A DNA stretch of 64,000 nt from AP-15 sp963814865 (GTDB lineage: Bacteria > Pseudomonadota > Alphaproteobacteria > ATCC43930 > CGMCC-115725): NCBI GenBank assembly GCA_963814865.1, contig CAWFEN010000006.1, positions 1-64,000 on the forward strand. Direction: 5' to 3'. Both the position numbers and the translations under genes were made by a program. The notes under the pieces are model-generated. The model was not told the origin of the DNA, searched no databases, and worked only from the letters and a program-made list of their open reading frames with translations. Each line of letters starts with the position of its first letter. Position 1 is the first letter of the stretch. Of this stretch, positions 36,355 to 44,328 are shown one piece after another.

Positions 36355-36888
36355 GCCAGACCACCGATGAACTTGACCCCCACCCGCGAGGGACCGCGCA
36401 TCAATGACGAGATCGGCGTCCCGCGCGTGCGCCTCGTCGACGAGCGCGGCAACATGGTGGGAGTCGTTGGGCGCAATGAAGCGCTCACCCAGGCCGCCGA
36501 TGCCGGTCTCGATCTCGTCGAGATAGCCCCCAATGCCGACCCGCCGGTTTGCAAGATCCTCGATTTCGGTAAATATAAATACGAAGAGCAAAAAAAGAAA
36601 AATGAAGCCCGCAAGAAACAAAAGATCATCGAGGTCAAGGAAATCAAGCTGCGCCCCAGCATCGACGATCACGACTACGATGTGAAGATGCGCAGCATGT
36701 TCAAGTTCCTGGAAGAAGGCGACAAGGTCAAGGTGACCATGCGGTTCCGCGGGCGCGAGCTGGCGCATCAGGAGCTGGGCATGGATGTCCTGATCCGGGT
36801 CCGCGACAATCTGCAGGACATCGCCAAGGTCGAGCAGATGCCGCGCATGGAAGGCCGGCAGATGACGATGGTGATGTCGCCGAAATGA
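36352..36888 (+). CDS. infC: Translation initiation factor IF-3
   Basis: A two-domain IF-3. GPRINDEIGVPRVRLVDERG and LDLVEIAPNADPPVCKILDF mark the N-domain. The lysine-rich linker KYEEQKKKNEARKKQK follows, then the C-domain with IKLRPSIDDHDYDVKMRSMF and KVKVTMRFRGRELAHQELG. It binds the 30S subunit, blocks 50S joining and checks the start codon. I start at ATA 36352 because the ribosome site is placed for it; with ATG 36367 the protein is 173 residues. It follows thrS as in most bacteria, but rpmI is separated from it by an inverted gene. Confidence 0.95.
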   Translation: MARPPMNLTPTREGPRINDEIGVPRVRLVDERGNMVGVVGRNEALTQAADAGLDLVEIAPNADPPVCKILDFGKYKYEEQKKKNEARKKQKIIEVKEIKLRPSIDDHDYDVKMRSMFKFLEEGDKVKVTMRFRGRELAHQELGMDVLIRVRDNLQDIAKVEQMPRMEGRQMTMVMSPK

Positions 36889-36950
36889 CCTGAGCTGCGG
36901 CTTAAACCCACCGCCATCTGATCCGCAAACGGCGGGCGGCGCTCCGACGA

Positions 36951-38534
36951 TCAAACGAGTCGCGACAGACTGCGGGTTTGTTGCCGCCAGCGGCGCAGGC
37001 CGTCCTCGAGAAATCGCGCGTCGGCCGAATCCGTCTGCCAGGCCTTGGAGAATTCCGCGCTTTCGCTGCGCGGCCGGCGTTCGGGCGGCAAATCGTCGAA
37101 ACGAATCCGGATCGGCAGCGAGACGGCGTCGCCGGAGACGATCGCCTCCTGCGTCCGCATGCTCGGCAGCACCGCCAGCATCGCCTGCGCGGCATCGGGC
37201 AGTGCCGTCGCGACGAAACGCTGGTCTAGATTGTCGCCCAGGCGAAGGGCGAAAATCGTCCCGCACTGGGACAGCGCCGGGCCGGACAGTTCCGAGGGCC
37301 GCTGCGAAATCAAGGCGAGCGAAACGCCGTATTTGCGCCCCTCCTTGGCGATCCGGGTGATCGCGCGGGTCGTCGCGGCGAACCCGATGCGCTCGTCGGC
37401 CGGGACGTAGCGGTGCGCCTCCTCGCAGACCAGAAGCACCGGCGGCATCCGTTCGCGCTCGGACCATTGGCAGAAGTCGAAGGTGACTCGGCACGACAGC
37501 GAAACGACCACATCGGCGATCTCCGATGGAACGCCCGACAAATCGATGACGGTAATCGGCTTCCCGCGCACCGGGATGCGCAGCAGGCGACCCACGACTT
37601 CCGCCATCGTGTCGCGGGTGAGCAGCCGGTCGGAGAACATGAACGCGAACCGGCGGTCGCTGCGCAGCGAATCGAGGCGCGTCTTGAGGCGGAGGTACGG
37701 CACCGCCGTATCCGGGTTGTCGAGCTTGCCCATCGCCTCGTCGATGAAACGCACGAGATCGGAAACGCGGAATGGCAACGGCGTATCGACCGTGATCGAA
37801 GCCGATGAGAGCTCGTCGCCGGCGAAGTGGCGGCGCGCCCGGGTCACCGCATCCTTCAGGATGATCGCCTGCGCCTCCTGCTCTCTTTCGGTACCGCCAC
37901 GGACCAGTATCCCGACCGCCTCTTCGAAATCGAACAGCCAGAACGGCAGCTCCAGATTATCGACATTGACGATTTCGGCGAGTTCGCCAAATGCTGCCGA
38001 GTATTCGTTGTGCGGGTCGATTACAACAATATGAGCGTTCGGATGATCGGCGAGGATAGCGGACAGGATCACGATGACGGCGCACGACTTTCCGGACCCG
38101 GTCGTGCCAAGCACGGCGAAATGCTTTGCCAGCAGCGTGTCCATCGCGACGACTGCCGGTCGCGCCGGATCATTGTACAGCGCGCCGATGCGGATATCGG
38201 CAGCCGAGGAACCGGCGTAAACCGCTGCCAGATCCGCCTCGGTCATCGGCAGCACCGGCGCGCCGGAAATCGGGTGCTGCGATACGCCGCGGGTGAAGTG
38301 GGACCGTCCGGACGGCGAGGAAACGATTTCCCCGAGCAGATCGATGGTGGCTCGCGCGCGATCGCCGTCCTCGGCCTGGACGGTTCCGATCACTCCGACC
38401 ACCTCGCAATCGGCGCTCCGCACCTTGACCGTCGCCCCGACGCGGATCGACCGCTCGAAGCTGTAATCGGCGTCGAGAGTTGCCGTGATCTGTGAACCCG
38501 ATACCGTTATCACTCGCCCCAATGTCTCGCCCAT
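36951..38534 (-). CDS. HerA-like ATP-binding protein (DUF87/HAS-barrel)
   Basis: A 527-residue ATPase. An N-terminal HAS-type beta-barrel (GRVITVSGSQITATLD, to about residue 90) precedes a RecA-like core. Walker A GTTGSGKS is at residues 143-150, HIVVIDPHNEYSAAFGELAE is typical of HerA/DUF87, and LLVCEEAHRYVPADE is Walker B. VSLALISQRPSELSGPALSQ and ALRLGDNLDQRFV resemble the HerA sensor and arginine-finger region. HerA hexamers translocate DNA in end resection or in defence systems with a nuclease (NurA, SIR2, DUF4297); no such partner is adjacent. It lies inverted between infC and rpmI. Confidence 0.85.
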   Translation of the reverse strand: MGETLGRVITVSGSQITATLDADYSFERSIRVGATVKVRSADCEVVGVIGTVQAEDGDRARATIDLLGEIVSSPSGRSHFTRGVSQHPISGAPVLPMTEADLAAVYAGSSAADIRIGALYNDPARPAVVAMDTLLAKHFAVLGTTGSGKSCAVIVILSAILADHPNAHIVVIDPHNEYSAAFGELAEIVNVDNLELPFWLFDFEEAVGILVRGGTEREQEAQAIILKDAVTRARRHFAGDELSSASITVDTPLPFRVSDLVRFIDEAMGKLDNPDTAVPYLRLKTRLDSLRSDRRFAFMFSDRLLTRDTMAEVVGRLLRIPVRGKPITVIDLSGVPSEIADVVVSLSCRVTFDFCQWSERERMPPVLLVCEEAHRYVPADERIGFAATTRAITRIAKEGRKYGVSLALISQRPSELSGPALSQCGTIFALRLGDNLDQRFVATALPDAAQAMLAVLPSMRTQEAIVSGDAVSLPIRIRFDDLPPERRPRSESAEFSKAWQTDSADARFLEDGLRRWRQQTRSLSRLV

Positions 38535-38766
38535 CTGCTGTTCCTGATCGCTGTAATGGCATTGACCAAGCCTCGCGCTCGAATCACGTTTAACTTTACG
38601 TTTTGCAGTGATTTTTTATTCTCATCTGCCGATCGCTCTGCGGATTTGTAGTATGGTTGCGGTTCCCTGGCAACATGCGGCTCGGCTGATTGACGGCAAA
38701 ATCGGCCGGTCGGCGGCGCCGCGCCGAGAAGGGCGGCACTCGGTTGCGGCGAGAATCGCCGCTCGC

Positions 38767-38795
38767 TTGCGTTCGACCGCTGCCGTCGATATAAG
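38767..38795 (+). promoter_or_regulatory. Probable promoter for rpmI-rplT
   Basis: TTGCGT (38767-38772) and TATAAG (38790-38795) are separated by 17 bases, a good sigma-70 match. Transcription would start near 38802 and give a 5' leader of about 65 bases. An own promoter is expected because the inverted HerA-like gene cuts rpmI off from infC. Confidence 0.55.
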
Positions 38796-38835
38796 GCGCG
38801 GCACGAGCAGGCTGCGGCTGGCGCCCAGGAGTGCC

Positions 38836-38865
38836 ATGGCCCTGCGACTCCGACGCGGATATTGA
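38836..38865 (+). CDS. Leader mini-ORF upstream of rpmI
   Basis: ATG 38836 is preceded by CCAGGAG and opens nine codons (MALRLRRGY) before TGA 38863-38865. One base later rpmI starts at 38867. rpmI itself has no recognisable ribosome site, so ribosomes ending the mini-ORF probably restart on rpmI (translational coupling). Its peptide is short and arginine-rich. This is inference from spacing; the alternative is leaderless-style or SD-independent initiation of rpmI. Confidence 0.5.
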   Translation: MALRLRRGY

Positions 38866-38866
38866 A

Positions 38867-39070
38867 ATGCCCAAGCTCAAGACCAAAAGCGGCGCCAAGA
38901 AGCGGTTCGGCCGCACCGGCACCGGCAAGATCAAGCGCAATTGGGGCTACAAGCGCCATCGGCTGATCAGCAAATCAAAGCAGGGCAAGCGCCTGCGGCG
39001 CGGCACAACGACCCTGGAAAAGGGCGACAGCCAGCTCGTCCTGACCTATATGCCCTATCTGCGGAGCTGA
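38867..39070 (+). CDS. rpmI: 50S ribosomal protein bL35
   Basis: A 67-residue basic protein matching bL35 throughout: MPKLKTKSGAKKRFGRTGTG, IKRNWGYKRHRLISKSKQGK and a C-terminal YMPYLRS. It binds 23S rRNA in the large subunit. The frame extends to GTG 38831, but the family always begins at MPK(L/M)KTKS. rplT starts three bases after the stop, as in the standard rpmI-rplT pair. Confidence 0.97.
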   Translation: MPKLKTKSGAKKRFGRTGTGKIKRNWGYKRHRLISKSKQGKRLRRGTTTLEKGDSQLVLTYMPYLRS

Positions 39071-39073
39071 GCC

Positions 39074-39457
39074 ATGGCGCGCGTCAAACGCGGGGTCACG
39101 ACCCACGCCCGGCACAAGAAGGTCCTCGAGCTGGCCAAAGGCTATCGCGGCCGCGGCGGGACCGCCTATCGCGTCGCGATCGAAAAGGTCGAAAAGGCGC
39201 TGCGCTATGCCTATCGCGACCGGCGTAACCGGAAGCGCGATTTCCGCGCCCTGTGGATCCAGCGGATCAACGCCGGCGCGCGCATGCATGGCCTGAGCTA
39301 TTCGCAGTTCATGCACGGCATCAAGCTCGCCGGGCTCGATCTCGACCGCAAGGTCCTGTCCGACATCGCGATCCGCGAGCCCGAGGCGTTCGCCGCCATC
39401 GCCGCGACCGCGTGCTCCGCCCTCGATGCGGCGCCCGCCACCGCAGAAGCAGCCTGA
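39074..39457 (+). CDS. rplT: 50S ribosomal protein bL20
   Basis: A 127-residue protein matching bL20: MARVKRGVTTHARHKKVLEL, AKGYRGRGGTAYRVAIEKVE, YRDRRNRKRDFRALWIQRIN and YSQFMHGIKLAGLDLDRKVL. It is an early 23S rRNA assembly protein. In enterobacteria it represses rpmI-rplT translation; whether that holds here is unknown. The alanine-rich tail is slightly longer than usual. Confidence 0.97.
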   Translation: MARVKRGVTTHARHKKVLELAKGYRGRGGTAYRVAIEKVEKALRYAYRDRRNRKRDFRALWIQRINAGARMHGLSYSQFMHGIKLAGLDLDRKVLSDIAIREPEAFAAIAATACSALDAAPATAEAA

Positions 39458-39495
39458 GTCCACGGCAGATATGAAGAGATCCGGGCAACCTTCCT

Positions 39496-39560
39496 CGTCA
39501 TCCCGACGAAGGTCGGGACCCAGCTCCACAATGGGTACCGGCCTTCGCCGGTATGGGCGA
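39496..39560. repeat. REP-like palindromic repeat
   Basis: CGTCATCCCGACGAAGGTCG and, on the opposite strand, TCGCCCATACCGGCGAAGG form an imperfect inverted repeat around CTCCACAATG. It resembles the element at 4914-5008 in style and lies between rplT and pheS. Confidence 0.6.
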
Positions 39561-39610
39561 TTTAGTGGTTGGCGAAGACGTTGAAGTGCGGCGCTGGGGA
39601 GTCAGCTAAA

Positions 39611-39636
39611 GGGGCCGCACCATCCGGCCCCTTTTT
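39611..39636 (+). terminator. Intrinsic terminator upstream of pheS
   Basis: GGGGCCG (39611-39617) pairs perfectly with CGGCCCC (39625-39631) around a 7-base loop and is followed by five T. It would end rpmI-rplT transcripts, yet lies only 34 bases before pheS, so it could also be an attenuator. An 18-codon ORF (39553-39609) stops one base before the stem but contains no Phe codons and no ribosome site. Confidence 0.8.
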
Positions 39637-39669
39637 CATAACGGTGACGCTGCGTGAGACACACAGAAT

Positions 39670-40791
39670 ATGAGTAACGATAATCCCCTGTTAGAAGAAG
39701 CATTACAGGATGTTGACCAAATAGCATCGCTTGATGAGTTCGAGCCAATACGTATAAAATGGCTTGGAAGTCGCAGACAAAACGGCCGTATAGAGGAGTT
39801 AGTCAAGGAACTCAGCCCATTGGTGAAGGCGCTCGGCGAACTTGATAAAGAGACCCAACGCCGGGCGGGCATGAAACTGAACGAATTCAAGGACCAGTTT
39901 ACGGAAGCTCTACGTAGAAGGCAGCTAGAATTAGAACAGGAAGCGCTGGAACAGCAGCTCGCCGCAGAACGCGCCGATGTCACCCTGCCGGTGCCGTTTG
40001 CCGCCGAGGGGCGCATCCATCCGATCAGCCAGACCATCGACGAGATCGTCGCGATCTTCGGCGAAATGGGGTTCGCCGTCGCCGAAGGGCCGCATATCGA
40101 GGAGGATTTCTACAATTTCACGGCGCTCAACATTCCGCCCGAGCATCCGGCGCGGCAGGAGCACGACACCTTCTATCTGCCGGAACGGGCGGACGGCACC
40201 CGGCTGGTGCTGCGCACCCATACCTCGCCGGTGCAGATCCGCACGATGCTGGCGCAGCAGCCGCCGATCCGCATCATCGTCCCCGGGCGCACCTTCCGCT
40301 GCGACCATGACGCGACCCATTCGCCGATGTTTCATCAGGTCGAGGGGCTGGTCATCGACCGGACCACCCATATGGGCCATCTGAAGGGCTGCCTGATCGA
40401 ATTCTGCCGCGCCTTTTTCGGCCTTGACGATCTGCCGGTCCGCTTTCGCCCGAGCTATTTCCCGTTCACCGAACCTTCGGCCGAAGTCGATATCGGCTGC
40501 TCGCGCCGGGGCGGCGAGCTGAAGATCGGATCCGGCGGCGACTGGCTCGAAATCCTCGGCAGCGGCATGGTCCATCCGCAGGTGCTGGCGAATTGCGGCA
40601 TCGACCCTGCCGAATTTCAGGGCTTCGCCTTCGGCATGGGGATCGAGCGGGTGGCAATGTTGAAATACGGCATCCCCGATCTGCGCACCTTCTACGATTC
40701 CGACCTGCGCTGGCTGCGCCGTTACGGGTTCCTGCCGCTCGACGTCCCGTCGCTGGTGCGCGGGCCGCTCATGGCCGGGGACGCGGCATGA
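39670..40791 (+). CDS. pheS: Phenylalanyl-tRNA synthetase alpha subunit
   Basis: A 373-residue protein. Residues 1-100 form the N-terminal coiled coil that binds tRNA-Phe (LGSRRQNGRIEELVKELSPL is the recognisable part). The class II core follows: GRIHPISQTIDEIVAIFGEM, HDTFYLPERADGTRLVLRTH, motif 2 GRTFRCDHDATHSPMFHQVE, SYFPFTEPSAEVDIGC and motif 3 GFAFGMGIERVAMLKYGIPD. It pairs with PheT as an alpha2-beta2 enzyme. The first 300 bases of the window lines 39661-39960 are about 48 per cent GC, against 62-70 per cent in sampled lines of the core, so the gene looks mosaic. The stop overlaps the pheT start (ATGA). Confidence 0.96.
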   Translation: MSNDNPLLEEALQDVDQIASLDEFEPIRIKWLGSRRQNGRIEELVKELSPLVKALGELDKETQRRAGMKLNEFKDQFTEALRRRQLELEQEALEQQLAAERADVTLPVPFAAEGRIHPISQTIDEIVAIFGEMGFAVAEGPHIEEDFYNFTALNIPPEHPARQEHDTFYLPERADGTRLVLRTHTSPVQIRTMLAQQPPIRIIVPGRTFRCDHDATHSPMFHQVEGLVIDRTTHMGHLKGCLIEFCRAFFGLDDLPVRFRPSYFPFTEPSAEVDIGCSRRGGELKIGSGGDWLEILGSGMVHPQVLANCGIDPAEFQGFAFGMGIERVAMLKYGIPDLRTFYDSDLRWLRRYGFLPLDVPSLVRGPLMAGDAA

Positions 40792-43175
40792 AGACGACGC
40801 TCGGCTGGCTCGCCGCGCATCTCGACAGCGACGCGCCGCTCGCTACGCTCGTCGAGCGCCTGATCATGCTCGGCCACGATGTCGACGGGGTCGAGAACCG
40901 CGCCGAGGAACTCGCGCCGTTCACCGTCGCGTCCGTGGTTTCGGCTGTACAACACCCGAATGCGGACCGCCTCAAAGTCTGCGTGGTCGATACCGGCAAG
41001 GCGCGGGTTCAGGTCGTCTGCGGCGCGCCCAACGCGCGCACCGGCATCAAGGGCGTGTTCGCCCCGGCCGGCACGGTGATCCCGCGCACCGGCATGCTGC
41101 TGAAGGAAACCGTGATCCGCGGCATCACGTCGTGCGGCATGCTGTGCTCGGCCTATGAACTGGGGCTCGGCGACGACCGCGACGGCATCATCGAGGTCGC
41201 GCCGGACACCCCGGTCGGTGCGAGATACGCGGACCTCCTCGGCCTCGGCGACGCGGTCCTCGACATCAAGGTAACGCCCAATCGGGCCGACTGCCTCGGC
41301 GTGCGCGGCATCGCCCGCGATCTTGCAGCAGCCGGGCTCGGCCGTTTGAAGCCGCTCGATACGACCCCGGTAGCGGGAGATTTCCGCTCGCCGATCGGCA
41401 TCCATATCGAGGACCGCTCCGCCTGCCCGCTGTTTCTCGGACGGCATCTGCGCGGTGTGCGCAACGGGTCGAGCCCTGACTGGCTGCGCCGGCGCCTCGA
41501 AGCGATCGGATTGCGGCCGATCTCGGCGCTGGTCGACATCACCAACTTCCTGACCTTCGATCTGAACCGGCCGCTGCACGTCTTCGATGCGGGCCGGCTG
41601 GCCGGCGACCTCACCGTGCGTCCGGCGCGTGCGGGTGAGACATTGCTCGCCCTCAACGGCCAGGAATACGCGCTCGACCCGGAGATTACCGCGATCGCCG
41701 ACCAGCGCGGCGTGCAGAGCCTCGGCGGCGTCATCGGCGGCGAGGCGACCGGCTGCACCGCGGCGACGACCGAGGTATTCATCGAGGCGGCACTGTTCGA
41801 CCCGGTGCGCACCGCGGCGACCGGCCGCCGGCTCAACATTTCGAGCGATGCGCGCTATCGCTTCGAGCGCGGGCTCGACCCGGAATTTGTCGCGGACGGG
41901 CTCGAAATCGCGACCCGGCTGATGCTCGAATTGTGCGGCGGCGCGGCGTCCGAGATCGTCACCGCCGGCACCGTGCCCGATTGGCGCCGCCGCTACATGC
42001 TGCGCGCCGGGCGGCCGGCGAACCTCGGCGGGCTGGCCGTGCCGCCTGAAGAGAGCCGCGCGATCCTCGAGCGGCTCGGCTTTGACATCGAGGCTCGGGC
42101 GGATGGCGATCTGTCGGTCGAGCCGCCATCCTGGCGCGGCGACATCGTCGGCGAGGCCGATCTCGTCGAGGAGATCCTGCGGATCAAGGGGTACGACCGG
42201 ATCCCGACGGTGCCGCTTGTCCGCGACGCGGTATTGCCGCGGCCGGCATTGGCGCCGGCGCGACGGCGCTCGGAGCTGGTGCGCCGCACCCTGGCCGCGC
42301 GCGGCCTCGTCGAGACCGTAGCCTTCTCGTTCATCGCCGCGCGCGAGGCCGAGATGTTCGGTGGCGGCAGGCCCGAATTGCGGCTCGTCAATCCGATCAG
42401 CGCCGATCTCGACGCGATGCGGCCATCGCTGCTGCCGGGGCTTGCCGCCGCCGCCCGCCGCAACGCCGATCGCGGCTTTGCCGATGCCGCGCTGTTCGAG
42501 ATCGGTCCCGCCTACGCCGACGACACGCCCGCCGGCCAAAGGCTGGTCGCCGCCGGATTGCGCGCCGGGCATTCGGGCCATAAGCATTGGCGCACGCCGG
42601 TGCGCGCGGTCGATCTCCACGACGCCAAGGCCGACGCGCTCGCGGCACTCGCCGCCATGGGGGCGAGTGCCGAAAACGTCCAGACCGCCGCCGAGCCGCC
42701 GCCCTGGTACCATCCCGGCCGGGCCGGGAGCCTGCGGCTCGGACCCACGATGCTCGGCACCTTTGGCGAACTGCATCCGGCGGTTCTCGAAGCTCTCGAT
42801 GCACGGCCGCCGATGGCGGCTTTCGAAGTTTTTCTCGACGCGGTGCCCGAACCGCGCGCGGCGCGCGCCAAGCCGCCGCTCCACCTGCCGGTCTTCCAGC
42901 CGGTCGAGCGCGATTTCGCCTTTGTCGTCGACCGCGGCCTCCCGGCCGAGACCTTGCTGCGCGCCGCCCGCGGCGTCGACCGCAGGCTCGTCGCCGAACT
43001 CCGTCTCTTCGACGTCTACGAGGGCGCCGGCCTGCCCGAAGGCAAGAAATCGCTGGCGATCACCGTCGTCCTGCAACCGCAGGAACACACCATGACCGAA
43101 ACCGAAATCGACGCCTTTTCGCGGCACCTCGTCGCCGCGGTCGAAAAGGCCACCGGCGGGGTTTTGCGGGGCTGA
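40788..43175 (+). CDS. pheT: Phenylalanyl-tRNA synthetase beta subunit
   Basis: A 795-residue protein with the full PheT layout. MKTTLGWLAAHLDSDAPLAT opens it. The EMAP-like tRNA-binding domain includes HPNADRLKVCVVDTGKARVQ and GITSCGMLCSAYELGLGDD. The B3/B4 editing domain has ALVDITNFLTFDLNRPLHVF. The B5 part has SSDARYRFERGLDPEFVADG, and the catalytic-like domain has LRIKGYDRIPTVPLVRDAVL. The C-terminal ferredoxin-like anticodon-binding domain has FQPVERDFAFVVDR. ATG 40788 overlaps the pheS stop by four bases. It converges with the cyclase gene, leaving two bases between stops. Confidence 0.96.
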   Translation: MKTTLGWLAAHLDSDAPLATLVERLIMLGHDVDGVENRAEELAPFTVASVVSAVQHPNADRLKVCVVDTGKARVQVVCGAPNARTGIKGVFAPAGTVIPRTGMLLKETVIRGITSCGMLCSAYELGLGDDRDGIIEVAPDTPVGARYADLLGLGDAVLDIKVTPNRADCLGVRGIARDLAAAGLGRLKPLDTTPVAGDFRSPIGIHIEDRSACPLFLGRHLRGVRNGSSPDWLRRRLEAIGLRPISALVDITNFLTFDLNRPLHVFDAGRLAGDLTVRPARAGETLLALNGQEYALDPEITAIADQRGVQSLGGVIGGEATGCTAATTEVFIEAALFDPVRTAATGRRLNISSDARYRFERGLDPEFVADGLEIATRLMLELCGGAASEIVTAGTVPDWRRRYMLRAGRPANLGGLAVPPEESRAILERLGFDIEARADGDLSVEPPSWRGDIVGEADLVEEILRIKGYDRIPTVPLVRDAVLPRPALAPARRRSELVRRTLAARGLVETVAFSFIAAREAEMFGGGRPELRLVNPISADLDAMRPSLLPGLAAAARRNADRGFADAALFEIGPAYADDTPAGQRLVAAGLRAGHSGHKHWRTPVRAVDLHDAKADALAALAAMGASAENVQTAAEPPPWYHPGRAGSLRLGPTMLGTFGELHPAVLEALDARPPMAAFEVFLDAVPEPRAARAKPPLHLPVFQPVERDFAFVVDRGLPAETLLRAARGVDRRLVAELRLFDVYEGAGLPEGKKSLAITVVLQPQEHTMTETEIDAFSRHLVAAVEKATGGVLRG

Positions 43176-43177
43176 AG

Positions 43178-44308
43178 TCAAGTCCCCACGACGTTGTAGA
43201 CCGCGACCGCCTGGCTGAGGCCTTTCAGCGACAGATCGCCGATTTCCTCGAGCGTCGCGGCGTCCTCGACCGCGCTGGCGACGCGGCGGCTGATCAGGAT
43301 CTGCCCGTCCTTGGCTGCGCTGCACAGCCGCGCCGCGAGATTGGTAACGGTGCCGATCGCGGTATAGTCCATGCGCTCGGCGAAGCCGATCTGGCCGAGG
43401 GTTGCGTGGCCTTGCGAGATGCCGACGCCGAAGCCGATGTCATGCCCGAACCGGCGCCAGGTCTCGAGCAATGACTGCGCCGCCGCGCGCATCGCCACGG
43501 CCATCCCGATCGCCCGTCGGGCGGGATCGGGGCAGGGCAATGGATCGTTGAAGAACACCATGACACCGTCGCCGCCATAATGGTCCAGCGTGCCTTCGAA
43601 ACGCGCGACGATCGGCCCGAGCGCGGCATGGTAGTCGTGCAGCAGCGCCATGACCTCTTCCGGTTCGGCGCGCTCGGCAAAGCCGGTGAAACCGCGCAGG
43701 TCGCAGAACACGACGACGATCTCGCGGCGATGGCTTTCGAGGATGCTGTCATCGTCCTGCCCGACGATCAGCTCGGCGAGCTGCGGCGCCAGGAAGCGGC
43801 GCAGTTTCCCGGTGCGTTCGAGCGCCGCAAGCTGCGCCGCGACGCGCGCCTCCAGCTCGCGGTTCCACGCGGCGAGCTGGCCGGCCTGGTCCTCCAGCCG
43901 CCTCGCCTGTTCCTGCACCGTGTCGTGCAGGGCCTTGATGCGCAGCATCGCCCGCACCCGCGCCGACAGCGCGGCATGGTCGATCGGCTTTGTCAGATAG
44001 TCGTCGCCGCCGCTTTCGAGCCCGGCGATCACGTCCCTGGCATCCGCCCGCGCGGTGACGAGGATCACCGGGATGAACGGCAGCGCGGGATCGGCCTTGA
44101 TCTCCTTTACCGTGGCAATGCCGTCCAGCTTCGGCATCATGACGTCGAGCAGCACCAGATCGGGCCGCAGCTCGCGGATTTTCGCAAGCGCTTCGCTGCC
44201 ATCGCCGGCAGTGTCGATCGCGTAGCCCTGGCTTTCGAGGCGCATCCGGAGGATGTCGACATTGTCGGCGACATCGTCGACGACCAGGATCAGCGGCGGA
44301 TCACGCAT
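43178..44308 (-). CDS. Receiver-domain adenylate/guanylate cyclase
   Basis: A 376-residue protein. The N-terminal receiver (ILVVDDVADNVDILRMRLES) has its phospho-acceptor Asp55 in LVLLDVMMPK and a conserved Lys in YLTKPID. A coiled coil (about 122-172) leads to a class III cyclase domain with metal Asp203 in FCDLRGFTGF and Asp247 in HYGGDGVMVFF, and GVGISQGHATLGQIG. It probably makes cAMP when phosphorylated. It is the last of three signalling genes; the receiver gene ends 20 bases upstream and the histidine kinase precedes that. Confidence 0.88.
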   Translation of the reverse strand: MRDPPLILVVDDVADNVDILRMRLESQGYAIDTAGDGSEALAKIRELRPDLVLLDVMMPKLDGIATVKEIKADPALPFIPVILVTARADARDVIAGLESGGDDYLTKPIDHAALSARVRAMLRIKALHDTVQEQARRLEDQAGQLAAWNRELEARVAAQLAALERTGKLRRFLAPQLAELIVGQDDDSILESHRREIVVVFCDLRGFTGFAERAEPEEVMALLHDYHAALGPIVARFEGTLDHYGGDGVMVFFNDPLPCPDPARRAIGMAVAMRAAAQSLLETWRRFGHDIGFGVGISQGHATLGQIGFAERMDYTAIGTVTNLAARLCSAAKDGQILISRRVASAVEDAATLEEIGDLSLKGLSQAVAVYNVVGT

Positions 44309-44328
44309 TGCTGCCTGCCGTGGCTCGG

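Larger units (their letters stand above)
38535..38866 (+). other. Divergent intergenic region upstream of rpmI
   Basis: This region of about 330 bases separates the divergent HerA-like gene and rpmI. Its left part (38590-38660) is AT-rich and may hold the HerA-side promoter. Its right part holds the rpmI promoter and a mini-ORF, listed separately. I see no further ORF that can be defended. Confidence 0.5.

Noticed and set aside
39553..39609. Leader peptide for classical Phe attenuation of pheST
   Set aside because: The short ORF has no Phe codons and no ribosome site, so codon-starvation attenuation by Phe is not supported.
40722..43325. A long minus-strand open frame opposite pheT
   Set aside because: pheT is certain on the plus strand. 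The antisense translation has no motif and mirrors codon bias.
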